In this document: positions 1 to 9,269 of the stretch, in pieces
Position numbering within the stretch: position 1 is the first letter of the stretch
Layout: the number at the start of each line of letters is the position of its first letter
DNA from: Bacillus salacetis
Lineage (GTDB): Bacteria; Bacillota; Bacilli; Bacillales; Bacillaceae_B
Reading direction: 5' to 3'
Assembly: GCF_003581585.1 (NCBI RefSeq)
Contig: NZ_QXIR01000002.1
Location: forward strand, 124,001 to 188,000
Length of the DNA: 64,000 bases
Translations under genes and position numbers: made by a program
Notes under the pieces: model-generated
What the model was told of the DNA's origin: nothing
Databases searched by the model: none
The model's input: only the letters and a program-made list of their open reading frames with translations

Positions 1-1051
1 GCGCTGGAAGCAGCAGCACACCGAATAGGAATTCACGGATGGTCCTTCCGCGTGATACACGAGCAATGAAGATCCCGACGAATGGAGACCAGGAAATCCA
101 CCATGCCCAATAGAAAATCGTCCAGCCGTTGATCCATTCCTGATGATCAGCATTAAGAGGAGCAATTCGGAACGACATACGCACCAAATTCTGAACATAT
201 GCCCCAAGAGTATCTGTAAATAAATTCAGAATCAGCAGTGTCGGACCGACAATGAACATAAGGAGTACCAGAGCAACAGCCAGGACCATATTGGTGTTAC
301 TCAGATATTTAATTCCTTTACTTAGTCCGGACCAAGCAGAAATCATAAATAGTACGGTAACTACTGCAATAATGATGAATTGAACCGTGAAGTTATTAGG
401 AATGCCAAACAGATAAGACAATCCCCCGTTAATTTGAGCAGCCCCGAAACCGAGTGTTGTTGCTACACCTACAACCGTTGCGAAGACAGCAAGGACATCA
501 ATGATCGTACCAAGCGGACCATTAACCCGGTCACCGAATAAAGGTTTCAGAGTAGCCGATACAAGTCCCGGCTCCCCTTTCCTGAATTGAAAATAAGCAA
601 GAGACAGCGCTACAAGTGCATAAATCGCCCATGCATGAATCCCCCAGTGGAAGAAAGCATAACGCATCCCTTCTTTGATTGCTTCATTAGAACCTCCTTC
701 TGCCATTGGAGGTGCCATAAAGTGGGACAGCGGTTCTGCCGCTCCCCAGAATACTAACCCGATACCCATTCCCGCACTGAAAAGCATCGCGAACCAAGTA
801 GAAGTAGTGTATTCGGGTTTTTCATCAGGTTTCCCGAGCCGGATGGTCCCGATCGGGCTGATAATAAGAAAGATACAAAAGATTACAATCGCAGTAACAA
901 GAATTAAGTAGTACCAGCCGAATCGTGTAGTGATAAACGATTGAACTCTGGCTGTCATTTGTTCAAAGCTTTCAGGAGCAGTGACCCCAAAAATCAGTGC
1001 TGCCAACACGATTGCCACCGTGATCCAAAAAACACCTGATATTTTTTTCAT
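1..1051 (-). CDS. BCCT-family osmolyte transporter (OpuD/BetL type), truncated by window edge
   Basis: Minus-strand frame open to the window edge, so about 350 N-terminal residues are visible and the C-terminus is missing. The family imports glycine betaine or related osmoprotectants across the plasma membrane by coupling to sodium. Seen: a first hydrophobic segment (start [15 protein letters not shown]), the stretch [20 protein letters not shown], and the tryptophan-rich signature [17 protein letters not shown] that marks BCCT proteins. Three ATG codons lie in tandem (1057, 1054, 1051); AAAGGAAA just upstream is best spaced for the last. Substrate cannot be told from sequence. An unlinked OpuAC-type betaine-binding lipoprotein lies at 56.1 kb. 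Confidence 0.93.
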   Translation of the reverse strand, partial: MKKISGVFWITVAIVLAALIFGVTAPESFEQMTARVQSFITTRFGWYYLILVTAIVIFCIFLIISPIGTIRLGKPDEKPEYTTSTWFAMLFSAGMGIGLVFWGAAEPLSHFMAPPMAEGGSNEAIKEGMRYAFFHWGIHAWAIYALVALSLAYFQFRKGEPGLVSATLKPLFGDRVNGPLGTIIDVLAVFATVVGVATTLGFGAAQINGGLSYLFGIPNNFTVQFIIIAVVTVLFMISAWSGLSKGIKYLSNTNMVLAVALVLLMFIVGPTLLILNLFTDTLGAYVQNLVRMSFRIAPLNADHQEWINGWTIFYWAWWISWSPFVGIFIARVSRGRTIREFLFGVLLLPA

Positions 1052-1351
1052 CATCATTTTCCTTTCATATGTAATGTTTTTTCAAAGGTTGTTCTTGCAA
1101 ATTTTGCTTAAATGATAGACCTCCGCCGAATAAAACAACATTTTTAACCCTAACAGAAGAAGTAGACATAATCAACCGTTATGCCTCTTCTATGGTGTTT
1201 TAAGTATATACCCGGTTTTCATATCGTAAATGCTTGGTTTATTTTCTCCTTGATACACAAAAAGATACCAACAAATAAAAGCATGAATGAAGCCCTTAAC
1301 TGCTGCAAAAGCTAAACAAGAATGGAAGTTGATCATAAGGAGGACAACCCT

Positions 1352-1471
1352 TTGCAGAAACAAAACCCAAATAACCAACACGAAACTGCTAAAGAACTGG
1401 CTGAAAGACAAATGAGCGACAGAAAAGAAATGCAATCAGTGAAAAACCCAGGCACCAAACCTGGCCGTTAA
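1352..1471 (+). CDS. small hydrophilic protein, unknown (39 aa)
   Basis: Open frame starting at TTG with AAGGAGG eight bases upstream; an in-frame ATG at 1322 has no ribosome binding site. The product is very hydrophilic and rich in Gln, Lys, Asn and Glu, ending KNPGTKPGR. I do not recognise the family; the composition resembles the many tiny spore or stress proteins of Bacillus. The stop codon lies inside the palindromic repeat at 1468-1522, which could end its transcript. Confidence 0.5.
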   Translation: MQKQNPNNQHETAKELAERQMSDRKEMQSVKNPGTKPGR

Positions 1472-1522
1472 CACACTAAAGCGCTAAAAGGGACTGTCCC
1501 TCTTAGCGCTTTAGTGTGTTAA
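1468..1522. repeat. GGGACTGTCCC palindromic repeat, copy A
   Basis: Two 27-nt arms with one mismatch around a single T. The centre is AGGGACTGTCCCT and the arms contain CTAAAGCGCTAA. It overlaps the TAA of the small gene before it. Member of a six-copy family in this window (others near 9147, 16824, 27054, 39375, 39897). Confidence 0.85.
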
Positions 1523-1532
1523 AGTATTATAC

Positions 1533-2102
1533 TTATTCTATAATTTCAACGGTAATATTCCTTGCACCATATTCCAGCGCTTCTTCGCGTGATGGGATAA
1601 AAATGTCAATACGATTCCCTTTGATGGCACTTCCTGTATCTTCTGCTGTCGCATATCCGAATCCTTCTACATAAACCTTGGATCCAAGCGGTATAACCTC
1701 AGGGTCTACGGCAATAACTTTTTCATCAGGGTTGGCCCTGAGGTCCACACCTGTCTTGGTAATCCCGATGCATCCCTCACAATAAGCTGTATATGCAGTG
1801 GCTTTGACTTCGATTTCCTTGGTGACATTGTCTTCCCCCTGAACCTCAGTCTCTTTCGCTTCCACCTGTTTTGGAACAAGTACCTCTTTTCCCTTATGAA
1901 TGAGTTCCTTCCTTGTTTCTACAGTGAGGACTGCTTCATCCTGTTTGGATGCAAGTTCCCAAAGCATGTCCCCTTCTGCAAGATTGTGGTAATCATCCAC
2001 ATTTGCTTCTATCTTATTTATATTTTCTTCTGCTTGTACAGATAATGAGTGCATTCCCAATAAAATTAACGTAATCATGGCAAGCATTGGTGTTCTTTTC
2101 AT
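1533..2102 (-). CDS. secreted 3D-domain cell-wall protein
   Basis: 189 residues. The signal peptide starts MKRTPMLAMITLILL and ends near VQAEE. The C-terminal ~95 residues (from VKATAYTAYC) form a 3D domain, named for three aspartates, with the pattern EDTGSAIKGNRIDIF; such domains occur in cell-wall lytic enzymes of the YocH/MltA type. The middle (GDMLWELA...VLVPKQ) looks like a degraded single LysM. The start was set at 2102 because AAAAGGAGG lies eight bases upstream; a longer frame exists without a site. It resembles the second 3D protein at 3503-4303 in its last 90 residues, so the two are likely paralogues. Confidence 0.85.
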   Translation of the reverse strand: MKRTPMLAMITLILLGMHSLSVQAEENINKIEANVDDYHNLAEGDMLWELASKQDEAVLTVETRKELIHKGKEVLVPKQVEAKETEVQGEDNVTKEIEVKATAYTAYCEGCIGITKTGVDLRANPDEKVIAVDPEVIPLGSKVYVEGFGYATAEDTGSAIKGNRIDIFIPSREEALEYGARNITVEIIE

Positions 2103-2190
2103 GGTGAATCCTCCTTTTCGGCTGTTAAACCAACAGAGGAAATAGTAACATAGGCTCATCTCACAGTGGTGACAAAAGAATGATGAAATC

Positions 2191-2206
2191 ATTACATTTC
2201 ATTACA
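2191..2206 (-). promoter_or_regulatory. possible WalR-like half-sites upstream of 3D-domain gene
   Basis: Read on the minus strand: TGTAAT, four bases, TGTAAT. The WalR (YycF) consensus is TGTWAH-N5-TGTWAH, so the half-sites are perfect but the spacer is one base short. Cell-wall genes such as yocH are known WalR targets, which makes the position plausible. Inference only. Confidence 0.3.
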
Positions 2207-2365
2207 TCATGTAAATTTTCAGGAATATCTTCTCACGTCCTCCAATTCCTTGTGTGATTCCATTATTTCTTCCATCGTTTCCATCGGGCTATTTTTCCAT
2301 TTAATGTTTACATCCTATTGTTTTCAGATAAATACATAATAAGAATTCACAAGGAGGGCATACAA

Positions 2366-3169
2366 ATGGGATTAGCCAAAACTTTGAAAAAGCTGGAAAA
2401 CCTTCATTTACAGAAACCTGACAAACTCCTTACCATGTATCTCAATACTGACCGAAGAGACCCCGATCAGCAAGGCGGTAAGTGGAAGATCGCCTTAAAG
2501 AACGGTTTAAACAGTTTTGAGGAATACCTTGATTTAAGCAATGAAGAAGAACGGAAGAGACTGGCCAGTATCCGGGACAGGGTGGAAACCTACGTCCTGA
2601 GCCAAGAAAGGGACCTTCCAAGAAGCATGGTGGTTTTCGCTTCGGAAGACAGCGGCATCTGGGAAACTTTCGAATTGCAGGTTCCTGTCAAAACAAACTT
2701 CTATTGGGAAGAATTTGCCGTACTCGATCAACTGAAAGAGCTTGATGCCAGTCATCCCCTCACCGGTTTGATTTTGCTGCAGCAGAATCAGGTAAAAGTC
2801 ATACAATCTCACTTTGGCCAAGTAGAGGATACCGAATTGTTCCATTTTGACCTGGATACCGAGGAGTGGCGAAGGCATGCAGGTCCTCAGCCTGCTGATA
2901 TCAATATCGGCAGCAATGGAGGCAGTGCCAATCAGGACGACCATTTCAGGGAAAGACTGGAGGCTAATCAAAAGCGCTGGTACAAAAGCCTGGGCAGTAA
3001 GCTTGACCAGGAGGCGGCAAGCCGGCACTGGAATAAGATCATTTTGGTTGGCGATAAAGGCACAGGGCAGCTTCTTAGCGAGAATATGAGTAAGAGAATA
3101 GATGATATAGTACAAAAAAACCTGCTCAATACTAAAGAGGAAAAGGTATTGGAAGAGATATTTGCATAG
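2366..3169 (+). CDS. VLRF1/aeRF1-type release-factor-like protein
   Basis: 267 residues. The opening LLTMYLNTDRRDPDQQ and the following WKIALKNGL resemble the Bacillus group annotated as VLRF1-family aeRF1-type factors, relatives of eukaryotic/archaeal eRF1 and Vms1 thought to act on peptidyl-tRNA or stalled ribosomes. The function of the bacterial branch is inferred, not shown. The start at ATG 2366 follows AAGGAGGG by seven bases; the longer frame from 2318 lacks a site. A terminator follows. Single-gene unit between two 3D-domain genes on the other strand. Recognition rests on remembered similarity. Confidence 0.7.
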   Translation: MGLAKTLKKLENLHLQKPDKLLTMYLNTDRRDPDQQGGKWKIALKNGLNSFEEYLDLSNEEERKRLASIRDRVETYVLSQERDLPRSMVVFASEDSGIWETFELQVPVKTNFYWEEFAVLDQLKELDASHPLTGLILLQQNQVKVIQSHFGQVEDTELFHFDLDTEEWRRHAGPQPADINIGSNGGSANQDDHFRERLEANQKRWYKSLGSKLDQEAASRHWNKIILVGDKGTGQLLSENMSKRIDDIVQKNLLNTKEEKVLEEIFA

Positions 3170-3181
3170 GACGATGATTTG

Positions 3182-3217
3182 AAGACAAGGGTGAAGTCCC
3201 CCTTTGTCTTTTTTTAT
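3182..3217 (+). terminator. rho-independent terminator
   Basis: Stem AAGACAAGGG pairing with CCCTTTGTCTT (one bulge), followed by a run of seven T, 13 bases after the aeRF1-type gene. Confidence 0.8.
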
Positions 3218-3502
3218 GTTATTAAAATCATTTTTAAGAAAAAATGTTTAAAAGCAGACGCCTCTCTTGAGGAGAGAGAGAAAAACCCTGCATAGGTTGG
3301 ATAAGTAAAAAAGTATAGTGATATATATATGGATGTACAATTTTATCAGCCAAAATATTAAAAATGAAAATACAATCTTAAAGATACTCGATGAATCATT
3401 GAGGAAGAGTATAAGTTATGAAGTTTCCAACTGAAAAGAAAATGAAGGAAAAATGCCAAAAATAAAGAAGCAAGGGCCGAAACCCCTGCTTCATTAAAAC
3501 TA

Positions 3503-4303
3503 TTAATCTAGAATTGTAACTTTTACAGAACGTACTCCCCAATCAACAGCGTCTTGTCTATCTGGGATGAATACATCAATCTTTTTCCCTTTGATCGCAC
3601 CGCCAGTGTCCTGGGCAGTGGCATATCCGTAACCTTCCACATATACTTCTGTCCCAAGCGGTATGACACTAGGATCAACGGCAATGACTTTGGCATCAGG
3701 GTTTGCATTAAGATCGACGCCTGTTTTCGTTACGCCTGAACAACCCTCGCAATTTGCCGTGTAAGCAGTGGCTTTGACTGTAACTGCATTTGCAGCTTCT
3801 TGTGTAGGCTGCGTATTAACCGGAGTCTCGGCAGGCTGGGCTGCCGGCTCCTCTGCTGCTTGTGGCTGCTGTGTTTCTTGCGGTTCTTGTGCAGCTGGAG
3901 CTTGTTGTGTCTTCTCCTGTTGATTTACTTTGACTGCCAGTCCACGGTTGTCCAAGTCAACGGTAAGATTTTGCCCTGGATAAATTATATCTGAAGTCAA
4001 TGAATTCGTATTCTTAAGTTCATTCACTGAAACACCATAGTATTTTGCAATTCCCCATAAAGTATCTCCTGACTCTACTGTATAATTTTCAGTAGAGGAT
4101 ACTCTTAGTTGCTGGTTAGGGAAAATTAAATCAGAGTTTAAGTTATTCCATCTAAGGAGATCTTCAACTGTCGTTCCATATTCCTTGGATAATCCCCAAA
4201 GTGTATCGCCCTTCTTTACTTCTACGTTTTCTGCAGAGGCACTCACGCCCATTGTTAGAGTTAAACTTGCTGCCGTTGCAAGAGTGATAACTGTTTTCTT
4301 CAT
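3503..4303 (-). CDS. YocH-like protein: signal peptide, two LysM repeats, 3D domain
   Basis: 266 residues. Signal peptide MKKTVITLATAASLTLTMG, cut near ASAEN. LysM 1 at about 27-68 and LysM 2 at about 73-115, both with GDTLWG followed by an L(T/N)xxI(F/Y)PxQ pattern, bind peptidoglycan. A Gln/Pro/Ala/Glu-rich linker (about 125-170) follows, then a 3D domain (about 175-266) with AQDTGGAIKGKKIDVF. In B. subtilis YocH this layout belongs to a secreted cell-wall hydrolase in the WalRK regulon. No consensus WalR box was found upstream. The 3D domain is nearly the same as in the 1533-2102 protein. Confidence 0.9.
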   Translation of the reverse strand: MKKTVITLATAASLTLTMGVSASAENVEVKKGDTLWGLSKEYGTTVEDLLRWNNLNSDLIFPNQQLRVSSTENYTVESGDTLWGIAKYYGVSVNELKNTNSLTSDIIYPGQNLTVDLDNRGLAVKVNQQEKTQQAPAAQEPQETQQPQAAEEPAAQPAETPVNTQPTQEAANAVTVKATAYTANCEGCSGVTKTGVDLNANPDAKVIAVDPSVIPLGTEVYVEGYGYATAQDTGGAIKGKKIDVFIPDRQDAVDWGVRSVKVTILD

Positions 4304-4607
4304 TCTAGTAATCCTCTCCTTTGTTAGTAAGTGGTACGATATCTTTACTCACAATCTTCATGCTAACATAGGAGTACTACAATGCTATTACGAGAGTATA
4401 AAAGGGGGAATACAGTTGTATTTCAACGTTGTAATGGGATATTGTTCCTTAGGATGAAATGGTTGGAAGAATGATATAGTGGTATAAACGATGATATTTG
4501 ATATGGGGATAATAGAAGGTAAATAAATGTTTTGCTATCTCTAATATTACTTGTTTTCCCCTTTTCTTTCAATAGTAACATGAGAAATTTCTACAAATAT
4601 CAACATA

Positions 4608-4648
4608 AAAAGAGCCTCCCGTGAAGAAGACTCACAGGTGGCTCATTT
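4608..4648 (-). terminator. terminator after methionine aminopeptidase gene
   Basis: On the minus strand a GAGCC...GGCTC hairpin with extended arms is followed by TTTTT. Confidence 0.65.
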
Positions 4649-4657
4649 TTAACTGCT

Positions 4658-5401
4658 TTAAAGTGTAAGGATAATCGGTTCGCCTTTTGTCACGACAATC
4701 GTATGTTCAATCTGGGCAACATAACTTTTATCTTCAGTGACAAATGTCCACCCATCGGATTCTTGGACAATCTCTTCCGCATTGGTGGAAACGAATGGTT
4801 CAAAAGCGATGACCATTCCATCTGCCAGCAAGCCATTATCCCATGGATCAAAATAATTCATGATATGGGCCGGGTCTTCGTGAAGGGATTTCCCTACACC
4901 ATGGCCAGTCAGGTTCTTTATGACTGTATACCCGTTTTTTCGTGCCTCATTGTGCACAGCCTTCCCGATTCCGTTTAATTTTGATCCTGCTTTGATTTTT
5001 CTCAGTCCTGCATCAAATGATTTCTTGACCGCTTCACAAAGATCCTGAAGTTTTTCATTCTCTTTTCCCACTACAAAAGAGATGCCTGTATCGGCATAAA
5101 AACCATCCTTTGAACCGGATACATCAATATTGACCAGATCTCCTTCCTGAATGACCCTGTCCCCAGGTATGCCATGGGCTACCTCTTCATTAACGCTGAT
5201 GCAGGTGAAGCCCGGGAAATCATACTCTTGTTTAGGAGCTGAAACTGCTCCGAACTTGTCAAATAATTTTGCACCCAGTTCATCCAGCTCTTTAGTGGTC
5301 ATACCGGGTTTGGCCGCATCTTTCATCTCATCCCTGATAGATGCAACAATGCTTCCAATGGTTTTCATTGCTTGTAATTCCTGATCGTTTTGAATAATCA
5401 T
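4658..5401 (-). CDS. map: type I methionine aminopeptidase (YflG-like paralogue)
   Basis: 247 residues, full length. Removes N-terminal methionine from new proteins in the cytoplasm using two metal ions. Ligands are visible: D in NIDVSG, D in FYADTG, H in LTGHGVGKSLHE, E in IAFEPF and E in AQIEHT. It differs from the ribosomal-operon MetAP by its longer N-terminus, like B. subtilis YflG, so it is probably a second copy. AAAGGAAG precedes the ATG. The broken DUF2254 gene lies 88 bases upstream in the same direction. Confidence 0.93.
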   Translation of the reverse strand: MIIQNDQELQAMKTIGSIVASIRDEMKDAAKPGMTTKELDELGAKLFDKFGAVSAPKQEYDFPGFTCISVNEEVAHGIPGDRVIQEGDLVNIDVSGSKDGFYADTGISFVVGKENEKLQDLCEAVKKSFDAGLRKIKAGSKLNGIGKAVHNEARKNGYTVIKNLTGHGVGKSLHEDPAHIMNYFDPWDNGLLADGMVIAFEPFVSTNAEEIVQESDGWTFVTEDKSYVAQIEHTIVVTKGEPIILTL

Positions 5402-5489
5402 AAAATCTTCCTTTTTTTAAATAGTGTCTTATTATATTATACAGATTTATATTTCAATGAGAAGGAAATTGCCTTTTCCCTCAATGATA

Positions 5490-6746
5490 TTAGTGCTTTA
5501 CAGCTTGAAGGCATTCCACTTTCTCATTCAGGAATCTTAGATCCCACTCTTGGAGGTTTTCTCGGTCAATATTTTGAAGGATATACTTATGAAAACTATA
5601 GACTATTTTCTTTCTGTTTTCCGGCATTTCCTTTTGAATGATAATCATTGCATCCAGCAGTGCCAGGATGACAGACATATCCTGTTGGGCATAATGTACA
5701 ATTTGATAAAAAGATTTGTAAAGCATCCTTTCAAAGGCAAAGAATGGGATTGTAACCCGGGGATTCCCTTTTTGATCCGTCATTATCAGATGGCCGTCAT
5801 TCAAAGCGGCTGTTTCTCCCAGCAGCACCCCTAAATAATGGATGCAGTCCCTTGCAGTATTCGGATCATTGATGGATGGGGAAACAGCCCTTACTGCTAT
5901 TTCAGAAATTCTCCGTATAGAAAACTCTAAATCAAAATTTGCCATCCGTTCGCTTCCCAGTGACAAATATTCTGTTAAACTTTCTTCACATTCCTCTAAG
6001 CTATGTATAGTGAAGAGTGTCTGCCCCTCCCTGATGAACTTTCCTACCCTGAGGTTTAATTCAATATAAAGATCGTGCTGTGCTGTATATTCCAATAATC
6101 CGTTGAAATCCACGAATTGCAGGAAGCCGCTCTGCTTACTGCTGATTTCTTTTCTATATTGATAAGTGCCTGGATCCTTTTTTTCAACCTGTACTGCATT
6201 ATTCTGCTGCAGCTCCTTATAGAAATCCAAGACTTTCTTTGTATCACTTTCAAGTTTACCGATTAAACTGCTTACTTGAATGGAGGCAGCGACATGATGG
6301 ATGAAGTATGCAAAGACAGCAAGACACAAAATCGCATATGCTACACCAAAAAATGCAGAAATAACATACTCTTGTCGAAGTGATTCCCACATGAACAACA
6401 ATGCCGTGATTGAATAAATAAAGCCCCCCATGAAAATCCCTAGTGCACGAACCGTTGTTTTATCATTAACGAAGTGCTTAAGCGCCCTTGGTGAAAATTG
6501 TGAAGAATATGTCGTCAAAACCACCATGACCGTCGAAAATGTAAAAGTTGTCATAGTCAGGAGCGATCACGCAATTGTGCTCAAAACAGTTTGTGCCAGA
6601 CCGATTTTGGTCTTCATTAATCCTGGAAGAAACTCCTTGATCGAATCAGCAAAGTGATAATCAATCATAATGGTGGCAACAGCCAGAATCAATGAGGCCA
6701 AACTTAGTATTGATGGAACAAGCCATATCCGATTTTTTAAATTCAC
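5490..6746 (-). pseudogene. DUF2254 membrane protein interrupted by an in-frame TGA
   Basis: Read from GTG 6746, the frame gives VNLKNRIWLVPSILSLAS..., two membrane segments, then a TGA at 6567-6569 within LSTIA-stop-SLLTMTTFTFS. The same frame then runs on without a break for 354 codons to 5490. DUF2254 proteins are about 420 residues with four N-terminal membrane helices and a soluble C-terminal half, matching the total of 419 codons. GGA to TGA at a likely glycine would explain it. Translation could restart at ATG 6554, giving a product lacking the first helices. GGAAAG lies seven bases before the GTG. Confidence 0.8.
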
Positions 6747-6800
6747 AATTAAACTTTCCAGAAATTACACCCCTTTCCTACTGTGATTCTTATTATGGCT

Positions 6801-6881
6801 TTATTCAGGATTTTTTACATCTCGCAGCTGATTAACCGCTTTAAAAGTTTCGCCATTCAATTGAATGAGATGGTTCAACAT
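6801..6881 (-). CDS. possible 26-residue peptide or gene remnant
   Basis: AGGAAGAGG nine bases before an ATG, then MLNHLIQLNGETFKAVNQLR and a stop after six more residues. The stretch could be the N-terminus of a decayed gene. The rest of the 6770-7132 gap shows nothing clear apart from the terminator at its left end. Confidence 0.2.
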   Translation of the reverse strand: MLNHLIQLNGETFKAVNQLRDVKNPE

Positions 6882-7088
6882 AAGAAATCAACCTCTTCCT
6901 ATATGAAAAAAGTCATTTTCAAGCTTCCTAAAGCTCTCTCTTTACCTTAGAAGGTCCCTATTAATTGCTGCTTCTTGCAACACCCCAAACCTGGATAATT
7001 TTCTATATGATACTATTGTTCAACCTTTAAGTACCGATGAAACTCTAATGAATCAGGTCATCATGACAAATTGCAATAAAGACAATTA

Positions 7089-7125
7089 AATAACCGAAAG
7101 CCGGCCATTTAAACCGGCTTTCGGT
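7089..7125 (-). terminator. terminator after DJ-1/PfpI gene
   Basis: Perfect 12-bp stem ACCGAAAGCCGG / CCGGCTTTCGGT with a nine-base loop. Confidence 0.7.
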
Positions 7126-7132
7126 CAGTGAA

Positions 7133-7795
7133 TCATCCAAGCTGTTCCACGAATGCCTTTGCAGTGCTCAGGCTGGATTGTGGATTCTGGCCTGTTACGA
7201 AACCTGTATCTGTTACTGTGTAATCCGAAAACGGGCTTCCTTTTTGGAAATCAGCCCCATTTTCCCTCAGTTTTGATTCGAGCAGGAACGGAACTACGGA
7301 GTCCAATTCCATCTGCTGTTCTTCTTCGTTGGTGAAACCAGTGATCCTTTTCCCATCGACAAGGTACTTGCCTGACGACAGCTTCACATCAACAAACCCT
7401 GCCGGCCCGTGGCAGACAGCGCCGATAAGCTTGTCATTTTCAGCAAAATGAGCCAGTGCAGACTGTAAAGCAGCGTTTCCTGGCAAGTCAAACATCGTGC
7501 CGTGTCCTCCTGGGAGAAAGATGGCATTATAGTCGTTTACATTGACTTGTGAAAGAACGAGCGTGCTTTCAAGTTCACGGATAGCCCCTTCCCATTCATC
7601 AGGAGGCATCTCTCCTTCCGTTGTACTTCGAGGGTCCACAGGCACTCTGCCGCCTTTTATACTGGCAACACTTACACCGTAACCCCTCCCTGTGAATTCA
7701 ACGTATGGCTCTGCGAATTCGGACAGCCATAATCCTGTATCATGTTCTTTATCCATTTGATCAGTATTTGTCAAGACCATTAAAATTTTCTTCAC
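7133..7795 (-). CDS. DJ-1/PfpI family protein (Hsp31/glyoxalase III-like)
   Basis: 220 residues. The nucleophile elbow is AVCHGPAGF, with cysteine at about 128 followed by histidine; a conserved glutamate sits in the N-terminal GLWLSEFAEPY. The family includes chaperones and enzymes acting on methylglyoxal and glycated products; which applies here cannot be told. Single gene with its own terminator. GGAGGAATGG precedes the ATG. Confidence 0.88.
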   Translation of the reverse strand: MKKILMVLTNTDQMDKEHDTGLWLSEFAEPYVEFTGRGYGVSVASIKGGRVPVDPRSTTEGEMPPDEWEGAIRELESTLVLSQVNVNDYNAIFLPGGHGTMFDLPGNAALQSALAHFAENDKLIGAVCHGPAGFVDVKLSSGKYLVDGKRITGFTNEEEQQMELDSVVPFLLESKLRENGADFQKGSPFSDYTVTDTGFVTGQNPQSSLSTAKAFVEQLG

Positions 7796-7898
7796 TGCTA
7801 TCCATTCCTCCTTTTTCCTGTTAACCTCTATTTATCCTGAGGCGTACCTGTTTAAACTAACTTCGAGTTGAGAATAGAGTGACAGAACCGCTTCTTAC

Positions 7899-7938
7899 GA
7901 AAAAACCTCCAGTGCCGGCATTTGCGGACTGGAGGTTT
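7899..7938 (-). terminator. terminator after Xaa-Pro peptidase gene
   Basis: Perfect stem AAACCTCCAGT / ACTGGAGGTTT, followed on the minus strand by TTTTTTCG. Confidence 0.85.
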
Positions 7939-7942
7939 GAAC

Positions 7943-9043
7943 TTATTCGATAATTTGCAGTTCCTTTGGAAATTTTGTCAGGGTTTCATAACCTTCCTCT
8001 GTAACGAGTACATCATCTTCTATCCGGACACCGCCGACATCAGGTAAATAAATTCCCGGCTCAATGGTATAAACCATTCCTGCTTTCAAAATCCCGTCGT
8101 TCAGATGGCTCATTGAAGGGAATTCATGTACATTTATTCCCATCCCATGGCCGATTCGGTGAGGGAAAAAGTCTCCATATCCCGCATCGGTTATGATTTT
8201 TCTCGCAGTGCTGTCAAGGTCACCGATCCTGCTGCCTGGCCTGCTTGCTTCAAGTGAAGCTTTTTCTGCTTTCAACACTGTTTCATAAATTTCTTTCTGT
8301 TGATCTGAAACTGATTTAAAGGCAACCATCCTCGTGATGTCCGAGCAATAACCATCTAGGACCACACCAAGGTCGAAAAGGACGAAATCCCCCGGCTGGA
8401 GTTTTCTGTTTCCAGGATTGCCATGTGGTTCACCGGATTTTTCACCGAATAGGACCATAGTGGAAAAGGACATCTCCCTGATCCCCTTTTTCTTCAATTC
8501 ATATTCGATTTTCGCTAACACTTCCATTTCTGTGACGCCTTCTGTCAGGGCATCAACACCTGTCTGTACTCCAAAGTCTGCCATTTCTGCCGCTCGCCGG
8601 AGAATTTCGATTTCCTGATCATCCTTGACTACTCGGAGCTCATTCAGCTTTTCTTCAGCATCGATCACTTCCGTGTCAGTGAAAAGGGATAAGAATTCTT
8701 CACTGCGTGAATAGGAAAGAACCTCTTTTTCCAGTGCAACTTTCCCTGCACCTGCTGTATTTCTCTTCTTGACTGCTTCTCTGATTAAATCCCATGGGTT
8801 TTCATGGTCCGAGTAACCAATGATTTCATGGGTCCACCCTGCACTTTTCAGCTGCCCTTCTTCCATAGCCGGAAGTACAAATAACGGATCTGCACCATTA
8901 AATAAGAAAAGTCCCATCAGACGTTCGTGCGGATCTGTCAGGAAGCTTGATAAATAGAAAACATTTTCTTTCGAGTTGATAAAAACCGCTTCAATATTCT
9001 GGTCGTCCAACCATGATTGAAGCTTTTCAATACGACTGGTCAT
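7943..9043 (-). CDS. M24 Xaa-Pro dipeptidase/aminopeptidase (YkvY/PepQ-like)
   Basis: 366 residues. The N-terminal creatinase-like domain (about 1-125) is followed by the pita-bread metallopeptidase domain. Metal ligands: D in LFDLGV, D in YCSDITRM, H in HRIGHGMGINVHEFPS, E in TIEPGIYL and E in VRIEDDV. It would cleave the bond next to proline in short peptides in the cytoplasm. The start at 9043 (MTSRIEKL) has GGAG nine bases upstream; the longer frame from 9067 has none. Confidence 0.9.
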   Translation of the reverse strand: MTSRIEKLQSWLDDQNIEAVFINSKENVFYLSSFLTDPHERLMGLFLFNGADPLFVLPAMEEGQLKSAGWTHEIIGYSDHENPWDLIREAVKKRNTAGAGKVALEKEVLSYSRSEEFLSLFTDTEVIDAEEKLNELRVVKDDQEIEILRRAAEMADFGVQTGVDALTEGVTEMEVLAKIEYELKKKGIREMSFSTMVLFGEKSGEPHGNPGNRKLQPGDFVLFDLGVVLDGYCSDITRMVAFKSVSDQQKEIYETVLKAEKASLEASRPGSRIGDLDSTARKIITDAGYGDFFPHRIGHGMGINVHEFPSMSHLNDGILKAGMVYTIEPGIYLPDVGGVRIEDDVLVTEEGYETLTKFPKELQIIE

Positions 9044-9146
9044 TCTGCTACACTCCAATTCATCCATATGTATTTCTTATGATTATATGAAATTCATCAT
9101 GACAACACATTAACACAGTTTCCGTTCAAAGTTAATCAAAAGGAGG

Positions 9147-9203
9147 ACTTTAGCGCTTTAAAGCAGCCGGGGACTGTCCCCGGCTGCTTTAAAGCGCTAA
9201 AGT
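9147..9203. repeat. GGGACTGTCCC palindromic repeat, copy B (perfect)
   Basis: A perfect inverted repeat: 28-nt arms either side of one T. The arms carry TTTAGCGCTTTAAAGC and the centre is GGGGACTGTCCCC. It sits downstream of the 9270-9536 gene. Confidence 0.95.
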
Positions 9204-9218
9204 ATATGCACAAAATAA

Positions 9219-9255
9219 AAACACCTTCCTCTGCATTCTCTTTAAGAAGGTGTTT
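9219..9255 (-). terminator. terminator after 88-residue gene
   Basis: Stem AAACACCTTC / GAAGGTGTTT with T-rich continuation on the minus strand. Confidence 0.75.
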
Positions 9256-9269
9256 CGTCTACTCATATA

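Noticed and set aside
2534-3115. 193-codon frame opposite the aeRF1-type gene
   Set aside because: It is a shadow of the real plus-strand gene, with no start site and no coherent protein pattern.
4304-4460. WalR box upstream of the LysM/3D gene
   Set aside because: TGT-containing half-sites occur but none pair with the five-base spacer of the consensus.
6567-6569. TGA as a selenocysteine codon in the DUF2254 gene
   Set aside because: DUF2254 proteins are not known selenoproteins, the site is in a membrane region, and no selenocysteine insertion hairpin was seen.
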